NCBI GenBank assembly: GCA_002049455.2
Contig: KV918921.1
Span: 103,546-167,545, forward strand
Reading direction: 5' to 3'
Source of the DNA: Porphyra umbilicalis
Taxonomy: Eukaryota; Rhodophyta; Bangiophyceae; Bangiales; Bangiaceae
DNA length: 64,000 nucleotides
Under the pieces are notes generated by a model. It saw nothing but the letters and a program-made list of their open reading frames with translations, was not told where the DNA came from and ran no database searches. Shown one piece after another: positions 19,664-32,656 of this stretch (the stretch's first letter is position 1; the number at the start of each line of letters is the position of its first letter). The translations under genes and the position numbers were made by a program.

Positions 19664-20026
19664 ATGGCGCGCACCCTCAAGGCTGCTGGCGAGATCGCGG
19701 CGGCCATGGTGGCGGAGGTCGTCGCCCGTATGGCCGAGATTGTCCTCCTTGCCGTAAAGGCGGTTGCTACGGCGAGCGCAGCCGAGACATCGGGCGTGGA
19801 GCGGCGCCTATCGCAGCAGATGGACGCTGACGCGGCGGAGGTCAAGGAACGCGTGGAGAGCAGGGCCAAGCGTGTCGTGGCGAGCACCGCAAGTGCCTCG
19901 ACGCCGGTAAACGGCCACATAGACAATAACTTCAACGCGCTGGAGGCAGAGCTTAGTCGGCTGCGCGAGTTGCTGCCGAGGTTCATCATGGTCGACGTGG
20001 TGGAGACCTCACGCGCGCGGCACTGA
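19664..20026 (+). CDS. Hypothetical helical protein
   Basis: 120 codons from ATG, open about 70 codons further upstream without ATG. The sequence is Ala-rich and strongly helical (AGEIAAAMVAEVVARMAEIV, then ERRLSQQMDADAAEVKERVE), with a C-terminal segment NALEAELSRLRELLPRFIMV that could form a coiled coil. I do not recognise it. No conserved partner lies beside it; the rest of 20,027-21,348 shows no supported gene. It may be a fragment of a larger decayed gene. Confidence 0.35.
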   Translation: MARTLKAAGEIAAAMVAEVVARMAEIVLLAVKAVATASAAETSGVERRLSQQMDADAAEVKERVESRAKRVVASTASASTPVNGHIDNNFNALEAELSRLRELLPRFIMVDVVETSRARH

Positions 20027-21348
20027 GAGTGTGAGGAGCTTTGTCGTGCGCCTGCCCCCCCCGGCCCTGGATCTACTGCTGCTTGCAAGTCGCTGCGTGC
20101 GAGTGAGAGTGCCATTCTCCCTGCACCTCCACCCTCTTTGTGCGTGTCGCAGCGCTTGCTGGAGGACTGGAGCCGCGTGTGCTCAGTCCAACCAGCCGGG
20201 CGACTGGAGGGCGTGCCAATCCATGCGTCGGCGGACCAGTACGTCTCCCTGCTGCCTATTGCGCGGCAGCTCCACTGGAGGATAGTTCAGGTAGAGAACG
20301 CCGTCTGTCTGGACGGGCATCTTAGTGTCCGAGAGGTAGAGGAGCTGTCCGGAAACAGGTGGAGGCTCAGGCAGGAAGATAAGGCAAATAAGCGGCTTGC
20401 AAGCACACCGAACGCAACTCGTTGTACCGCGCATTCGACACGAGTACGGGCGCGTGGGGCACAGTCACGGCGTCAATTGCAAGGTGGCGTAGTTTAAGCG
20501 TCGATGAACAACGCCAAGCCAGCACTCAAAGAAGGAATGCGGTGGACTCTCAGGAAATCAAGACGTGGGCAGCTTGCTGTGGAAAGGGGTCGCCGGAAGG
20601 AGAAGAAGCCACCACCTCGGCGAAGAGGATCGGCTTGCGGCGGTCTGGATATGAGGCGCCCGCTGCATAAGAGCAGAGCGGCCGAGGCGGCCACCGCCTC
20701 TCTACTGCGTAGCTGGTGTGGTCCTCCGAACTCACCTCGCCGCGTCGCCCACCTGCCGCGCGCGACCTTTGACCTGGCGTCCCCACCCACCCCCTTCTGC
20801 CCGCGCGGACAGACGCGGTTGGTCGTTCGTGTACAGGCGGGTAGTTCTGACGGCCCAAAGGCCTCGTTCGCCATCCGTGTGCCCGATGCCCACCGTGGAA
20901 GGCCAGCGGTCAACCCCCACTCAGGGTGTGATGAGAGCAAGCAAAGTGGGGCAAAGTGGTCGGGCGAGGCCTGAGTGCCGCTTCCGACGGTGCGCACCGA
21001 CAGTGTGTCGGGAAAGACATTGTGTAGCGCTCACCCGTTGCTGACACGAGCCGTACAGCGGGTGGAGCACACTTCTGAGCGCAGCGAGCGTGCTGTTCAA
21101 ATCTAGTGCGGGGCCCTCCACTGCACATCATCCAGGACACGGCAGACTCCACTGCCATGCCCCTCCCCTTCTCAGACCTGCCCTGCTGCACGGCAACGCG
21201 GTCTTCGGCGGTCCGTGGGACGCCGCTGTTGGCGGCACGACTCATCCTGTCCCCCCCCCCGCACTTACCGCCTACGTCAACAGGCTTCGTCAAAGCGATA
21301 ATACCGTCTCGGCCGCGTATGCCACCGTCATCACCGCGGCGGTGGCAA

Positions 21349-21790
21349 TCACCTATGGCGCCACCGCCGCAGGCAGCGCGGAGAGGCTGCGGCGATGGCG
21401 TTTTCTGGTTCACCTGGGCTCTGGCTGCACCTTCTTGCTGCCCCCCACGCGCCCAATGTCCCGAATATGACCATGCGCGGTATGTTTCCAAGTCCGGCCC
21501 TGGCGGCCGGGGCAAAAACACTTTTGAGACTGTGTTGCATCTCAACCTTTGCTCCCCGAGATGCTGCCCACCAACAGGAACCCAATGACGCGGATCTGAG
21601 CTGCGACTTGAGTGTAGCATCGACGTCATGACTCGGTGCTGCGGCACCCGCCTCCGCGTACGAGTTGTCTCGCTCAACCATGCTCGGCAGTGCACGGATT
21701 GAAGCACCCAGATCCTTTCAGACTCATGATCGCACGCTCCTCCGGCTGATCACAAACATACAAGAGCGCCCGCGGGAAGAAGCATCTGTC
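21349..21790 (-). pseudogene. Relict of the CACTA/Plavaka-like transposase
   Basis: The upstream end reads RALLYVCDQPEERAIMSLKG, nearly the same as the segment near 5,680-5,740. It then reads LKSQLRSASLGSCWWAASRG and HSLKSVFAPAARAGLGNIPR, parallel to AQLKNATMGTFWGAAARRA and HSLNSVVPATAACAGLGNDP of the 5-7.7 kb gene. The relict switches frame once and has a stop. Only the middle of the protein survives. It shows the family has amplified in this genome. No gene is supported at 21,791-23,858. Confidence 0.8.
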
Positions 21791-23858
21791 ACCCTCCTCA
21801 TATCCCCGACGCAATTGTGGTGCTCAAAAACATCAATACAAAGCACCCTGTCGGCCATCTTGCCCGGGACCCCACCACCCACGCGACCCTTATTTTCCCC
21901 ATTACTGTCCCCACCACACGCACCATCGTCTCCTGTGCCCCTACCAGCCGCATATCCGCGATCACGCCGCGTGACACCCGCGCCGGACCCCCAGTCCCCA
22001 GTAGAGCTGCTGTAGTCGTCGTGCGCCCCACTCGCTGGGCGCCGTACAATCCTCTTCAATCAAGCATTTGTATGTTAGTAGCCTCCCATAAGTAGTCCCC
22101 CACAACTTCATGGTGGGCGACATGATTTTCGGTCGTTCCCTCAGATCGCATGTCTCCTGTCAAAGCGCACGTCAAGCCGACACTCTCTGCGCGCTCTGTG
22201 TGCCAGCTGTGGAGACACCGGCGAGGCCCGCGCGATAAAAAAATACTCCCTTTCTTCGGTGCGTCAGAGAACACGTCAGGTCACAAGTCCAAGTGTATCG
22301 CATCGAGGCCAGTACGGGCCATCATTTTTGTGCTAGACAGCAGCGATTAGCCCAGCGAGGGGGGCCTCGCAAGCGCGTGAGGGGCTCGCAAGCGCTTGGC
22401 TCATGACTAACTTGGCCCGCGGCTTGGCCCGCGCACGATCAGCCGGGCAGGGGCCTGGTAGTTGCTGAGCCGGTCCTCGACCGGCCTGCCGCCTGTCCTG
22501 TGCTCCTGGCACCCTCTGCGCCTCGCGCCTCTCCGGCGGGCTTCAAAGATGAGGACCCTTGCTTGCCCCTCTCTGGTCTGTCACCAACCGTGGTGCCCGA
22601 GCTAGCTGCACAGTCGCCGCTCCCAGCACCAGTGCCACCCCCCCTCTCCTCCACCACCGTTCTACCGCCCACCTATGACGCCGATCAAACCGTCCCTGAT
22701 ACCTCCTACGTCGAAATCGGCTCCCGAGCCGGCGAAGTCCGCCATCCTACCCTGATCCGCCCCCGCCTTCCCCCCTCCCCACCACACCCGCCCTGCCCCC
22801 CCCGCGCACAACCACCCCCTGACCGCCCGCCCGTGCGCCCGGTCCTCGCGTTTGTACTTCGTCGTGGGGCCGTCTACGCGTATGCTTCTGACCGCTGACC
22901 GCGAAAAATGTTTTTCGGCCCTTTCCTCGGCCACTTCCTGGCCTCTGTTGGCCACGAACTGGCCTTAGAGGAGGCAAGAACCACCCTGCCGACTGCCGCC
23001 GATGGGTGGCGGCGCCGCGCTCCGTTGGAACAGGCGGCTGGCCACCTCGCCATCTACCGATATTGAAGTCGTTTTGGTCTCCGCCGTGACGGCCACAGCC
23101 ACCACCGCGCCACCCCCTGACCCCGCCACCGTTTCCGCCCCCGCATTCGTTGCCGGGACATTGCCTGGGCCCACTTCTCGTCACCCCCCCCCTCATCAGA
23201 CATGGCAGGTGGTAGCCATCCACGTTTTCGGCGTTCATGCCCGATGAGCGTTGTGACTAGGGCGGCGTCGGGCGTGGCGGCAGAGGATGTCGCGGGCGAT
23301 GCTGCCACACCGGCACGCCCTCCTACGCTGCCGAGATTCACGGACACCCCAAGTCGGCGGCACCTGTGGCGGCGGTACAGGTGACGGCAACATTGTCCGG
23401 GACAACCAACACAGGAAGTGGCCCGGATGCCGTTGTCACCACCGGCATGCAGCCGGCAGGGAGACCGACTTTGACTGGGGGTGGCTCTCGGTCGGCCGCC
23501 GTGGCGGACACGGCGGCAGACACTTGAGGTGCTGTAGCCGGCGAGGTGCCCCGCAATGTCGGCATTGGCCGACCGGCGACGGCCGCGGCGCCCACAGCTC
23601 AAAACAAGAATCAAGGTACTTCTATTGTTATTGATAAATATTTCGTATTGCGCCCGCGCCCGTGACTTGTACTGTAGTGGGCGGGTCCTGCGAGCAGCGG
23701 CTCGATTTGGAGCTTTCGTGTCCATGTGAGGCGTGCTCCAGTGTGTTCTCGGTGGCGCGCTTAAGTGCACTGACACGGAAAACGTGCCCGAATCGCTCTT
23801 GCTCTTCTTCTCTTGTCCTATTGAGCTGGTGCTTGATTGCGTTTACTGTACGATTCCT

Positions 23859-26641
23859 ATGTGCACCAACAGCCAGACCAGCCTCACTCTCCTTCGGAAA
23901 GGTCGCAAGTCGGTCCCAGAGGATACAGCTACTGCCTCAAAGCTGGTTCCGGGTGCTACTGACTCTGCGTCGAATGGCAAAGAGAGTGTGGTCAAGAAAG
24001 GAACCGGGGGGCACCCACTACCCCTGCGGATCTCCAACTCGGCACCAGCCATTGCGGCGCCTTCCCCTCAGCGCCTAAAGCGCACGCAAGTGCAGTTGAT
24101 GGCGGCTGCGGCAGCCGCCGCGTCTGAGAAGGTCATGTGGCCGGTGGACGGTGGTGATGTCCCCTTCGACCCTCCTGCCTGGGACCCCGCCACTTTCAGC
24201 ACGCTGCTGTGCTCCCAGATCTCTGTGCATAACTCCTATGTCTCCGCTATGAAGACGCGAAAAGTGGCGGAGGCGGTTGCGGCAGTGGCGGAGGCGATTG
24301 TCGTGCTGTCTTCCAACCACAAGGTTTGGTCTGAGGCCGTCGCTGTCGACGTCGGCGGCGGTTTCCGCGCCGGCGTCGGTGCCGACGTCGGTGCCGCAGA
24401 CGCAGGTGTCGATGCCGAAGCCAGCATCGAATCTGACGGCAACAAGGTCGACATTTGCGCAAAGAAGCGTCCCCGAGGGGACGAGCACAAGGAGGCGACT
24501 GCGGCCGCGGCCGCCTCGGACACGGAAGATGACATATTCGTCGCGCCCTGTCAGCCCGCAGCCAAAAAGAACGGAGTCGGCCGCCGCCATAGTGGTCGAC
24601 ACGTGGCGGCCACGAAGGAAGATGGCGGCGCTGTGTCCGAGTACACCGAGTGCGGTATCGGCAAACCGCGGATCCAGTCGCTGCGCAGCTACCTCAATAC
24701 AAAGCTTCACACCCTCTTCTTGACGCCGGACTGTGCCGACAGCGCCTTCCACTCTCTTAACGGTCGCATCACATTTTTCGAGTCGGTGGTCAAGCGGGTG
24801 GGCAAAGTTGGCCATGCGGACGTGCAGACGTTGCTCAAGGAGCTTATGGTGCCAGAAAAAAGCGACGGCAGTAAGCCGTCGCCAAAGAAGCTGAAGCTGT
24901 GGCTCGGAAAGGCGCTCAACAACGTCCGAAACAACCTCAAAAAGGTTACCGTGCGGGTGTGGGCCGAAGTCACGGGCTACGTCGGGACCAAGAAATAGGT
25001 GGGATGCTTCATGAAGGGGAGGCGGTACTGCATGGATTCTGTGCGGAGGCGCGGCGTGCTGATGGCCTACTTGGCTGCCATAAGCCACTGTGGGCGGTAC
25101 GCCGACCAGTACGTCTTTCCTGACGGAAAAGAGGGCGTTGAAATTGTGGCGGTCAGCCATGCTACTCTCGCTTTCGTTCTCAGCAAGGTGTGGGTGACTT
25201 GTGGTGTGGGGTGTCTGGTGCTTTGTGAGTGTGCGGCAGTCAGAGATGCACGTGCTCGGTTCTGTTGGTGCGGTGGTCTGGCACCGATCAGTTCAACTGG
25301 CTGGCATTCTGGGAGCTTGGTGGTTGGACTTACACTGACTATACAAGTGGTCGGCCGTGCTGTGCTTCACCGCTGGTGCTTGCTGTTTTTTTCTTGCTAC
25401 TTGCTGCCCTTTGAATTTTTCGTGTTGGCGCCTGCTTCTTGCTGCCTTTTGCATTCTCGTGCTTTTGCTACTTTTTGCGACATGCTACTTGTTGCTCTTT
25501 GACTGTTTCGTGCTGGTGCCTGCTGCTGGCTGCCATTTGCTTTTGTCGTGCTTGTGCTGCTGCTTCCTGCTATGACCTTGCGGCTCGTTGACTGTTTCGT
25601 GCTGTTGCCTTCTGCTTGCTGCTATTTGCACTTGTCGTGCTTATGCTGCTGCTTGCTGCCCTTTTCCTGTTTGTTCTGATGCCTGTGGCTTGCCACCTTG
25701 TCCGCATGTCACGCTTGTGCTAGCGCCGGCGATCACTACTTGCAGCCCCTTACAAATGTCGTGTCGCTGCTGTCTTCGCTTCCTGTGCTGACCTGTTCGT
25801 TTGTTGTTTTGGTTTCCGTACTTGGTCAAGCAGATTCGTACCATGCTGGAGGCGGCGTACACATCGACCGCGGCTGTGCTGGTTGTACCCACGAACCGCA
25901 AGATGGCCGAGCGTATGGAGCGCGTGAGAGCCAAGCGCTCCCGTGACGATGCTGGCGACTTCGCCGAAGATGTGGACGGCAAGCACATGCATACGTTCTT
26001 TCACGACGGCGTCATCAAGTCGGCCAGGGTGGTGTGCGCGAAGGAGATGTACTTGGACGTGACTGTGGACGAGAGCGGCGACTCCTGGGCAAAGGCCTTT
26101 CAAACCAAGCAATACAATGGGGACCGACCATTTCTGAGCACCCCGGGGTGCCGAGCTCCAAGTTTTCCATCGACGTCAGCGTTGAAAACCACACGGTTGT
26201 CGCTCCAACGTCACTACCGCGGAGATTGACTCATTGCGCGTCTTTGCTCAAGAGAGGTTGGCAGACCAGATCCTATCCAACGTCGTCATGGACGCGGACA
26301 ACAGCGAAAATGGCCATGGGCCTCATGGCGGGGGAGGGGCGGAAGGTGCGGACGGCGGGGGGGGTGGCGGTGGAGATGAGGGGAAAGGTGGCGGTGGGGG
26401 CGACGACGGTGATGGTGGGAAAGGGGATGCCAGTGTCGGCAACGGCGGCGACGGCGGTGATGGTGGCGAGGGTGATGGCGGTGAAGGGAACGGTGGCGAC
26501 GGCGGTGATGGTGGGGGGGGGATGCCAGTGGTGGCAAAGGCGGCGGCAGCGTTGATGGCGGGGGGGGTTGCCGGTGGTGGCGATGGCGGCAATAGGGGAG
26601 GGGGGCTCGTTGGCGTCGCTGGCCCGCACGGTGCGTCGTAG
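23859..26641 (+). pseudogene. Two-exon gene of unknown function with an in-frame TAG and frameshifts
   Basis: The frame opens at ATG 23,859. It contains Ala-rich and helical segments (VAEAVAAVAEAIVVLSSNHK), a basic NLS-like KKRPRGDEHKE, and a folded-looking block (SYLNTKLHTLFLTPDCADSA, LKLWLGKALNNVRNNLKKVT). TAG follows GYVGTKK at 24,996-24,998, yet the same frame continues sensibly (MKGRRYCMDSVRRRGVLMAY, FPDGKEGVEIVAVSHATLAF). An intron with GTGTGG donor at 25,189 and CAG acceptor near 25,832 joins it to IRTMLEAAYTSTAAVLVVPT, RMERVRAKRSRDDAGDF and a Gly-rich tail reached through two frame switches (26,130-26,240) and ending GPHGAS. Plausibly nuclear, from the basic clusters. No family recognised. 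Either a decayed gene or a real one with sequence errors; the TAG favours decay. Confidence 0.45.
25413..25676 (+). repeat. 88/89-bp pyrimidine-rich minisatellite inside the intron
   Basis: Three tandem copies begin at 25,413, 25,501 and 25,590 (GACTGTTTCGTGCTGGTGCC and variants), with a partial copy before the first. Each unit ends in TTGCTGC/CTGCTGCTTGCTGC words. The array fills much of the intron of the 23.9-26.6 kb gene. Confidence 0.85.
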
Positions 26642-29600
26642 GGGCCGAGCGGCGGCGGCGGCACTCAAGATGTGCTCTTCGTGCCGCGGTGTCATGGTGC
26701 CGGTACCGAGCGCATCGCCAGTCTCATGCCCCGCCACTCGCTTGCCTCCGGGGAGAAGGGAGATGAGATTGAGATCCGGCGTCCAAAGAAAGCACTTTGG
26801 ACGCGCCGTCGGTCGCAGGGGAGCCGCTCGGCGGTGGCGGTGGCAGTAAAGAGTCTGACTCGCCCTTTTCCCTGGGGACTCGGACAGCACGTCCTCCTGG
26901 ACTGGCTGCAGTTCTTTTTATGTGTGTTTGTTGTGGCTCTCGACTCCCTTTGCCTGCATTGGCTTCTCTTGCTTGTTTGTTTCTCGTGGGGGTTGTGTCT
27001 TGGTGCGGCACCGAGAAGGAGCGGGCGCAAGTGTTGGTGCGGAGCGCCGGGAGGGAGCGTGCGGGAAGGGCTGGGTGGGGGGTGGGGGGGGGAGGCGTGA
27101 GAACCCCTGAAGCAACGGGGGCGAGGGTCGCAAGAGCCCCAGGAGCGAGCTGGAGCCCGCCCCAGAAGGGGCCTGAAGGCCCTGTAAAATCGATATCATG
27201 CAGCGACGTACCGCATCGGGTGGAGGTGACGGGGCCTGTCAACTGTGCCGCATGAGAGCGCTTCTCGGCACGTCACGTATCTCTTTGGGGTCGGTGTACG
27301 TCGCGAGACGCAGGTGCGTTGCGCAGGTGCTGCAGGGTTGAGTACGTTGCGTGGAATGGTCGGCGACGCTTCAAGTCCTGTGCATTTGCATCCCGTCTGG
27401 ACAGGCCCGCCACAGAGCCCTTGAGGAAGGGTGTATGAAAACCACCCCCCCTCCCAGAGGCATCATTGGCCAGTGTCACAGTACATGCACGTCTTAAAAC
27501 GCGAATAATCGCTGGGCCCATTCTACCTTAATATGAAATGCGACGCGCTGTACTGGCCAGTCCGCCCAAGTACCGTGGTACACTTTCCCGACGATCGCGC
27601 GTCCTAGAAGCGCACATTCGTACGTTCTGTGACAGCGATCGCCGTGTAATTGATCGTGGCGTCTGAATTGAGATTGAGCGGTAATATTCCTCGGAACAGC
27701 CCCGCTTCCGACAGCATGAGTGGCCCTGAAGCCGGAAAGCGGTGAGAGCACGTCTACATATCGTTGCGCCAAATGCCACCGTCATGTTGCCATATATTCT
27801 GGCTATCGCTCGTGCGCATGTCTATCGGTCAGTTCCCATCCATGGCGAACTTCTTTCTCTCAGTCCTCCAAATCGCAGTGCACGACAGCGCGGCCGTTCC
27901 ATCAGCCGGTTCCATCGGCCGCCAGTGCCGCTTGTTTTTGAATGCGACACAGCACTCACAACGCTCGCTGCTGCACGGTGGCACGGTGGGCTGCAGCCAC
28001 CCTCCCTTTCGAGGTGATCGGCGACAGGTGGTGCATTGGACCTGGCACTGGCTCGCCATCTTTTTGTTGCCCGCCGCTGTACGCGCCGGACCGCACGCGG
28101 TTCCTGTCGCTGCGCTGGTGCCGCACGTCCACCCCTCCCCCCCGGTCCACACATTGTGCCTGTATCCTTGTTCCCGCCCCCCACGCGCGCGTGCTGTGTT
28201 CTTCGGCGCCGTGCGACAGGATCGACGACGATGTCCGCATTCTCCGAGTTCAATGCTTGCCACTATGCGAGGCGCTGCTTGACAAGTCCAACCCGATCTC
28301 AAGACAACTCCTCGTGTCTCGCGCAATCGAAGGCATATGATTGGCTCTCGCATATGGCTGTCGCTTTGGCGATCGCCAAACAGAAAGCCATCCCGTGCAA
28401 ATATGGCGATGGCTATGGCTCAGTTTCCCCCGATATGGCTCAATGGGTACCCGATAGACATGCCCGTAGCTATAATATGGCGATTTGGCGCACCGATAGT
28501 TGTGCTCTGAACGGGGTCTTGCTTCCACCACGCTGAGACAGGGCCCTATTGTAGAGCCGGTGGCTCCACGAGGTCTCGTTCAGATATCTCAAGCACTCGA
28601 GTTTCTGGCCCCAACATGACGGCCCGTTCAGTCGGCACCTCATCCCGTCCAGATCCGCCGAAGTCGGTCTTGACACACCGGTCGGAGCGGACCTCGCTTG
28701 CGGGTCGGCGCCCAGCAGATCTCCGTCTGTCAGTTTTTGAAGCTTCTGTTCGAGCAGGGGCTGGAGCACTGCACACGGCGGTCTCTACAGGTGGTGCCAT
28801 CTGGCCGTCCAATGGCCCAGGCATCTCTGTCGACGCGACGTATCGCAATCTGGTGTGCCATTCTGCAATACTGTAACATAGACGCACCAAGTTTATTGCG
28901 CTAGATCTATCTACGTAGATAGCTCTTGCGAGCCTCTGTGACAGTGACGTGGACCAATAGCTATGAAGGATGCATGGTGTAAGTCACCTATAGTCAATCT
29001 CTTCTGGTAATTGATTCAGCATCCAGTTCTCTCAGCTCTGTCCTTGGATAGCGACTGTCGCACTAAATTGGAGGAGGTACGCGGAGCACGCGCGGTCGGG
29101 TGGTTCATGCAGTGGTTACCGCGTGATGCGTAAGTGCTCGGCTCCGCAGTACTGCAGTGGAGGCGGTACTGGCGGACGAGTTACATTGACAGCTCCAGAT
29201 CTGGCTAGCAACAATCGAAGGCCAGATGGTTTTTGATAGCTTGACGGACATTGTCGGATGGAACAGGAACTGGCCATTTGCAAATATGTTCTTCACTGCT
29301 AAGTATTTTGGCCCCATTGCGTTGCACGAAGGGCCACCGATGCACTCATAGACGTGCTTCAATGTCCTGGGTGACACCGAGGACACGGATTCCACACAGT
29401 TGTGCTGGACACGCTGCAACCTCCCAGCTCGTATGGAAACCAGGAGGCACCTCTTCCAGAGGTGAGAAGCGAAGCAAAAACTGCTTTAGATGATCGCCCT
29501 GAAAAGAGTGCACCGATATTCTTTCGATCGCATGGCTGTGTCACGATTGCGCACCTCTGAGGGCCCGTCGACGCAGCATGGCACCGTGCATAGCGTCCTG

Positions 29601-30352
29601 GCAATTTCTTCGGTTTGAATGTTCCCTACTCACATTACGTGGAAAGTAAAGTATGTCCTCACCACTTTGCATGGTGTTTCTACATTGTTCACGTCTTGCT
29701 AGACAACCCCATTAGCATGTGCGTTGAACGGCCTGTCGGGGACCACTGCGTTGCTTACGTGCCTCAGACTGTGTTTGGACCGCTTGCAGGACTGCGGAGG
29801 CTGCTGGCCCCAGAGCCGTCACCAGACGCCCCCCTCTCGCAATGCCACGCACGTGTTTCAGCTTGGCTGCCAGCGGGGGGGGGAAGAGAAGCGGGCGCAG
29901 TCCAGCAGCGTTTCGGCCCCGTATCGGAGAACCAATGTCAGTGTTTGCGCTGGCGAGGGGACCCCCCTCGCACACAGCTTCCGCTGGGGGGGAGTGTCGC
30001 GCACCACGGACTCGGGTGCTGGCGCGGCGCTCTGGGAAAACGGCGTCGGGCCCCCTTTGAAGTGGGGATGGCTGGCCCAAGCGTTGGCGCGTGTTGAGCT
30101 GGCCGCCTGCCTGCGCCGCCCCCCGCTGGTGGGGCTGTGGGGTGGGGGGGGGTCACTCGCCGGCGTCCCAGCGGGTCGCTTTCAAAGGCCGCGACCGCTG
30201 CTCGCTTTGAAATCTGCCGTGCACTTCCGATTCTGCGCTGTCCCCGCGTATCGCTCTAGTCACCGCCGACACGCTCACACGCACCCTCCTCCGCCACTGC
30301 CCTCACCTGCAGACTCCCCCCTCCTCCGCCCCCCCCGCGCCCATCCGTCACC
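26642..30352. other. Intergenic stretch without supported genes
   Basis: Mixed composition. The only structure I can point to is a perfect 16-bp palindrome CTATCTACGTAGATAG at 28,907-28,922. Open frames here are short, on both strands, and show no family motifs. GC rises towards 30 kb, where the gene island begins. Confidence 0.5.
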
Positions 30353-30724
30353 ATGATGGCCAAGGAGGTCCCCCCCCCGACGATGCCCCTCTCGTACTCG
30401 GTCGTCCATTTGCTGCTGCTGGCGTCTTCGGTGCCGGCCTCAACGACCGCCGCCACGTCGACGCTGCCCGGCCCGCTGCCGCACATGGCCGGCGCCGCCG
30501 CATCAGCGGCCACGGCGGGGGCGCTCGTGTGGGGTGTGGCCGCCGCCGGCGGCATTGCCACCGCCGCCGCCGGCGCGGCGGCGGCCTCGCCCGTCGTTGG
30601 GGGCATGGCCTCGACGGCTGCGGCGGTCGGGTTGTGGGCTGCCGCGACGGGCGGCGTTGCTGCTGCGGCCGTGCCGGCGGTTGTTGTCGGCGGCGGCATG
30701 TGGCTCAAGGGGCTCGTCGCCTAG
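30353..30724 (+). CDS. Small Ala/Gly-rich membrane protein
   Basis: 123 codons from ATG ATG. An N-terminal hydrophobic stretch (MPLSYSVVHLLLLASSVPAS) looks like a signal peptide or first membrane helix. Two or three further Ala/Gly/Val-rich hydrophobic segments follow (ATAGALVWGVAAAGGIATAA, AAVGLWAAATGGVAAAAVPA), ending GGGMWLKGLVA. The pattern of small-residue hydrophobic helices is reminiscent of the IFI6/IFI27 (ISG12) family, but composition alone can give that look, so I do not assign it. The leader before the ATG is C/T-rich as in neighbouring host genes. The following 30,725-31,959 shows no gene apart from a CGTCTCGCCC-containing tandem repeat near 31,560-31,680. Confidence 0.55.
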   Translation: MMAKEVPPPTMPLSYSVVHLLLLASSVPASTTAATSTLPGPLPHMAGAAASAATAGALVWGVAAAGGIATAAAGAAAASPVVGGMASTAAAVGLWAAATGGVAAAAVPAVVVGGGMWLKGLVA

Positions 30725-31923
30725 AGGCGACGGGCGTGGCCGCGGAACGCGCCACGTCGTCTACGGACACGGGTGGTCGGGCGAGGGGCAAGCAAGCGGC
30801 CCACGGGGTGGGGAATAGCACCCGCTCACCTCCAGGCGCGCTGCGGCAGCCCGGCGGGCAGCACCGTCTCGCACCGGGGGTCTTCCACAAGGCAAGCGCA
30901 AGGGGCGTTGCAAGTGGGTGTACATATCTGTCTACGGCTGCCGTGACGCGGTGGCACCACGCTGTGCATGGCACAACGACTGCCATACAGTTTTTTCTTC
31001 CTGGCGCACGAGCGCCGGCGCGCGCGGCCCTTGCAACGGGGGGGGCGCATTGGCAGGGGCGGGTGCCCGTTGTGCCGGCCCTGAGAGTCTGAGCACTGGG
31101 GCGCCGCTGCACCACTGTGGGGCATTGGGTGGGGAGCGGTAGCGACTCTGCCACGTTCTTGTTTTCTTCATGGTTGTGCCACATGAGTGTACAGTACACA
31201 GTGCAAAAAAGACGGGGCGTACACTGCGGCGCTTTCCCTCCATTTTTTTACACTCGTTTCCGCGTCCGCGCTGCCAGCCGACCGTGCCCGCTCCATGCCG
31301 TGCGCTCGGCGCCGGGAGCTCCGTGTCACACCCATCTGTGGCCGGGGCCGTGCCGCCGAGGACCTCTCGCGCCGGCGCCGCGCAAAGATCCAACCTTTGG
31401 TGTGACGCCCGGATCCGCACGCCGCCGCTCGGGCGGGCCCCCCCCTGGGGCCCCGACGAGCGCCGAGCCAATCCGCGTCAGCCCCACGGCACCCCGACGT
31501 ATCCATATTTCTCCCGCCCCACGCCATCCACGGCGCCTGCGTTTCTCTCGTCCCTTGCCACCAGCGTCTCGCCCTCCCCGACGTATTCTTTCTCTCCCCC
31601 CACACGCCCCCTGCGTTTCACTTCCCTTGCCACCAGCGTCTCGCCCGCCCCACGCCGCCAGCGTCTCGCCCTCCCGCCTTCCTCGACGGCGTGCGTGGCC
31701 GCCGCCGGCTCGTCGCCGCGCCCGTGTCGGCCCCGAGACTGCCAGACGCACCGGGCCGCGCGGGCACCACCACGGCGCCGCGCCCGTGGCGCTCCCGGAT
31801 CCGCGGCGGCCCCCCCCCCCGCCCGCGCCGCCGCGCGCCGCCGCGGCCGCGACACCACCCCCGCCGCCGGCCGCCCGGGGGTGTGCCCCCACCGCCCCGT
31901 GCCGCCACGGGCGGCGGCGCCCT

Positions 31924-31951
31924 CCCCCCCCCCCCCCCCCCCCCCCCCCAG
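31924..31951 (+). promoter_or_regulatory. C26-AG tract just upstream of a start codon
   Basis: 26 C followed by AG lies 8 bases before the probable ATG (31,960) of the acetyltransferase gene. It has the form of a 3' splice site with an extreme polypyrimidine tract, and could mark a 5'-UTR intron. The CDC20 gene has the same arrangement. Confidence 0.4.
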
Positions 31952-31959
31952 TGGGCGCC

Positions 31960-32262
31960 ATGCCCCTCCCCCCCCCCCCCCCACGCGGGGGCGGCGGCGC
32001 CGCCGCCGACGCGGTCGGCGGCGGCGACGCCCCCCCCCCCGGCGGCGGCGCCCGCCCCGCCGCCGACGACGCGGCGGCCCTACACCCCCGCCGACGCGCC
32101 CGCCGTCGCGCGCCTGTGCGCCGGCGTGTATGGCGGGCGCGACTACATCCCGGCGGCGCTCCCGCACCTCGCCGCCTCGCCGGCGTGCCACCCGTTTGTG
32201 CTCGAGGCGGCGGCCGGCACGCCGGCGGCGGCCGGCGGCGCGCCCGGCGGCGCGCCCGACGG

Positions 32263-32303
<41 letters not shown>

Positions 32304-32616
32304 AGGCGGCGGCGGCGCCCCCCCCCCCCCCCGGCTGGTGGCGTTTGCGAGCCTCCGCGACACGTCGTGTCGGGCCATGCCCTTTTTGGAAGGCGTCCGC
32401 GTCGACCCGGCCGTCGGCCGGCGGGGCGTTGGCACGGCGGCGGTGGCCGCCGCCGAGGCGGCGGCGGCGGCGGCGGGCGCCACCTCGGTCCTCTCCGTCA
32501 CGATTGACGCCAACGTGGGGATGGGGACCATCTTTGGGCGGCGGGGGTTTGCCGCCGCGGGCCGCGCCTGGATTTGGCCGTCGGACGCGCAGGTGGAGGG
32601 GGCGGCAACGGCGGTA

Positions 32617-32656
<40 letters not shown>

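Noticed and set aside
31117-31923. Long open frames upstream of the acetyltransferase on both strands
   Set aside because: Composition-driven frames in stop-poor GC-rich DNA (Arg/Pro/Ala strings). No motif, and they lie in the leader region of the real gene.
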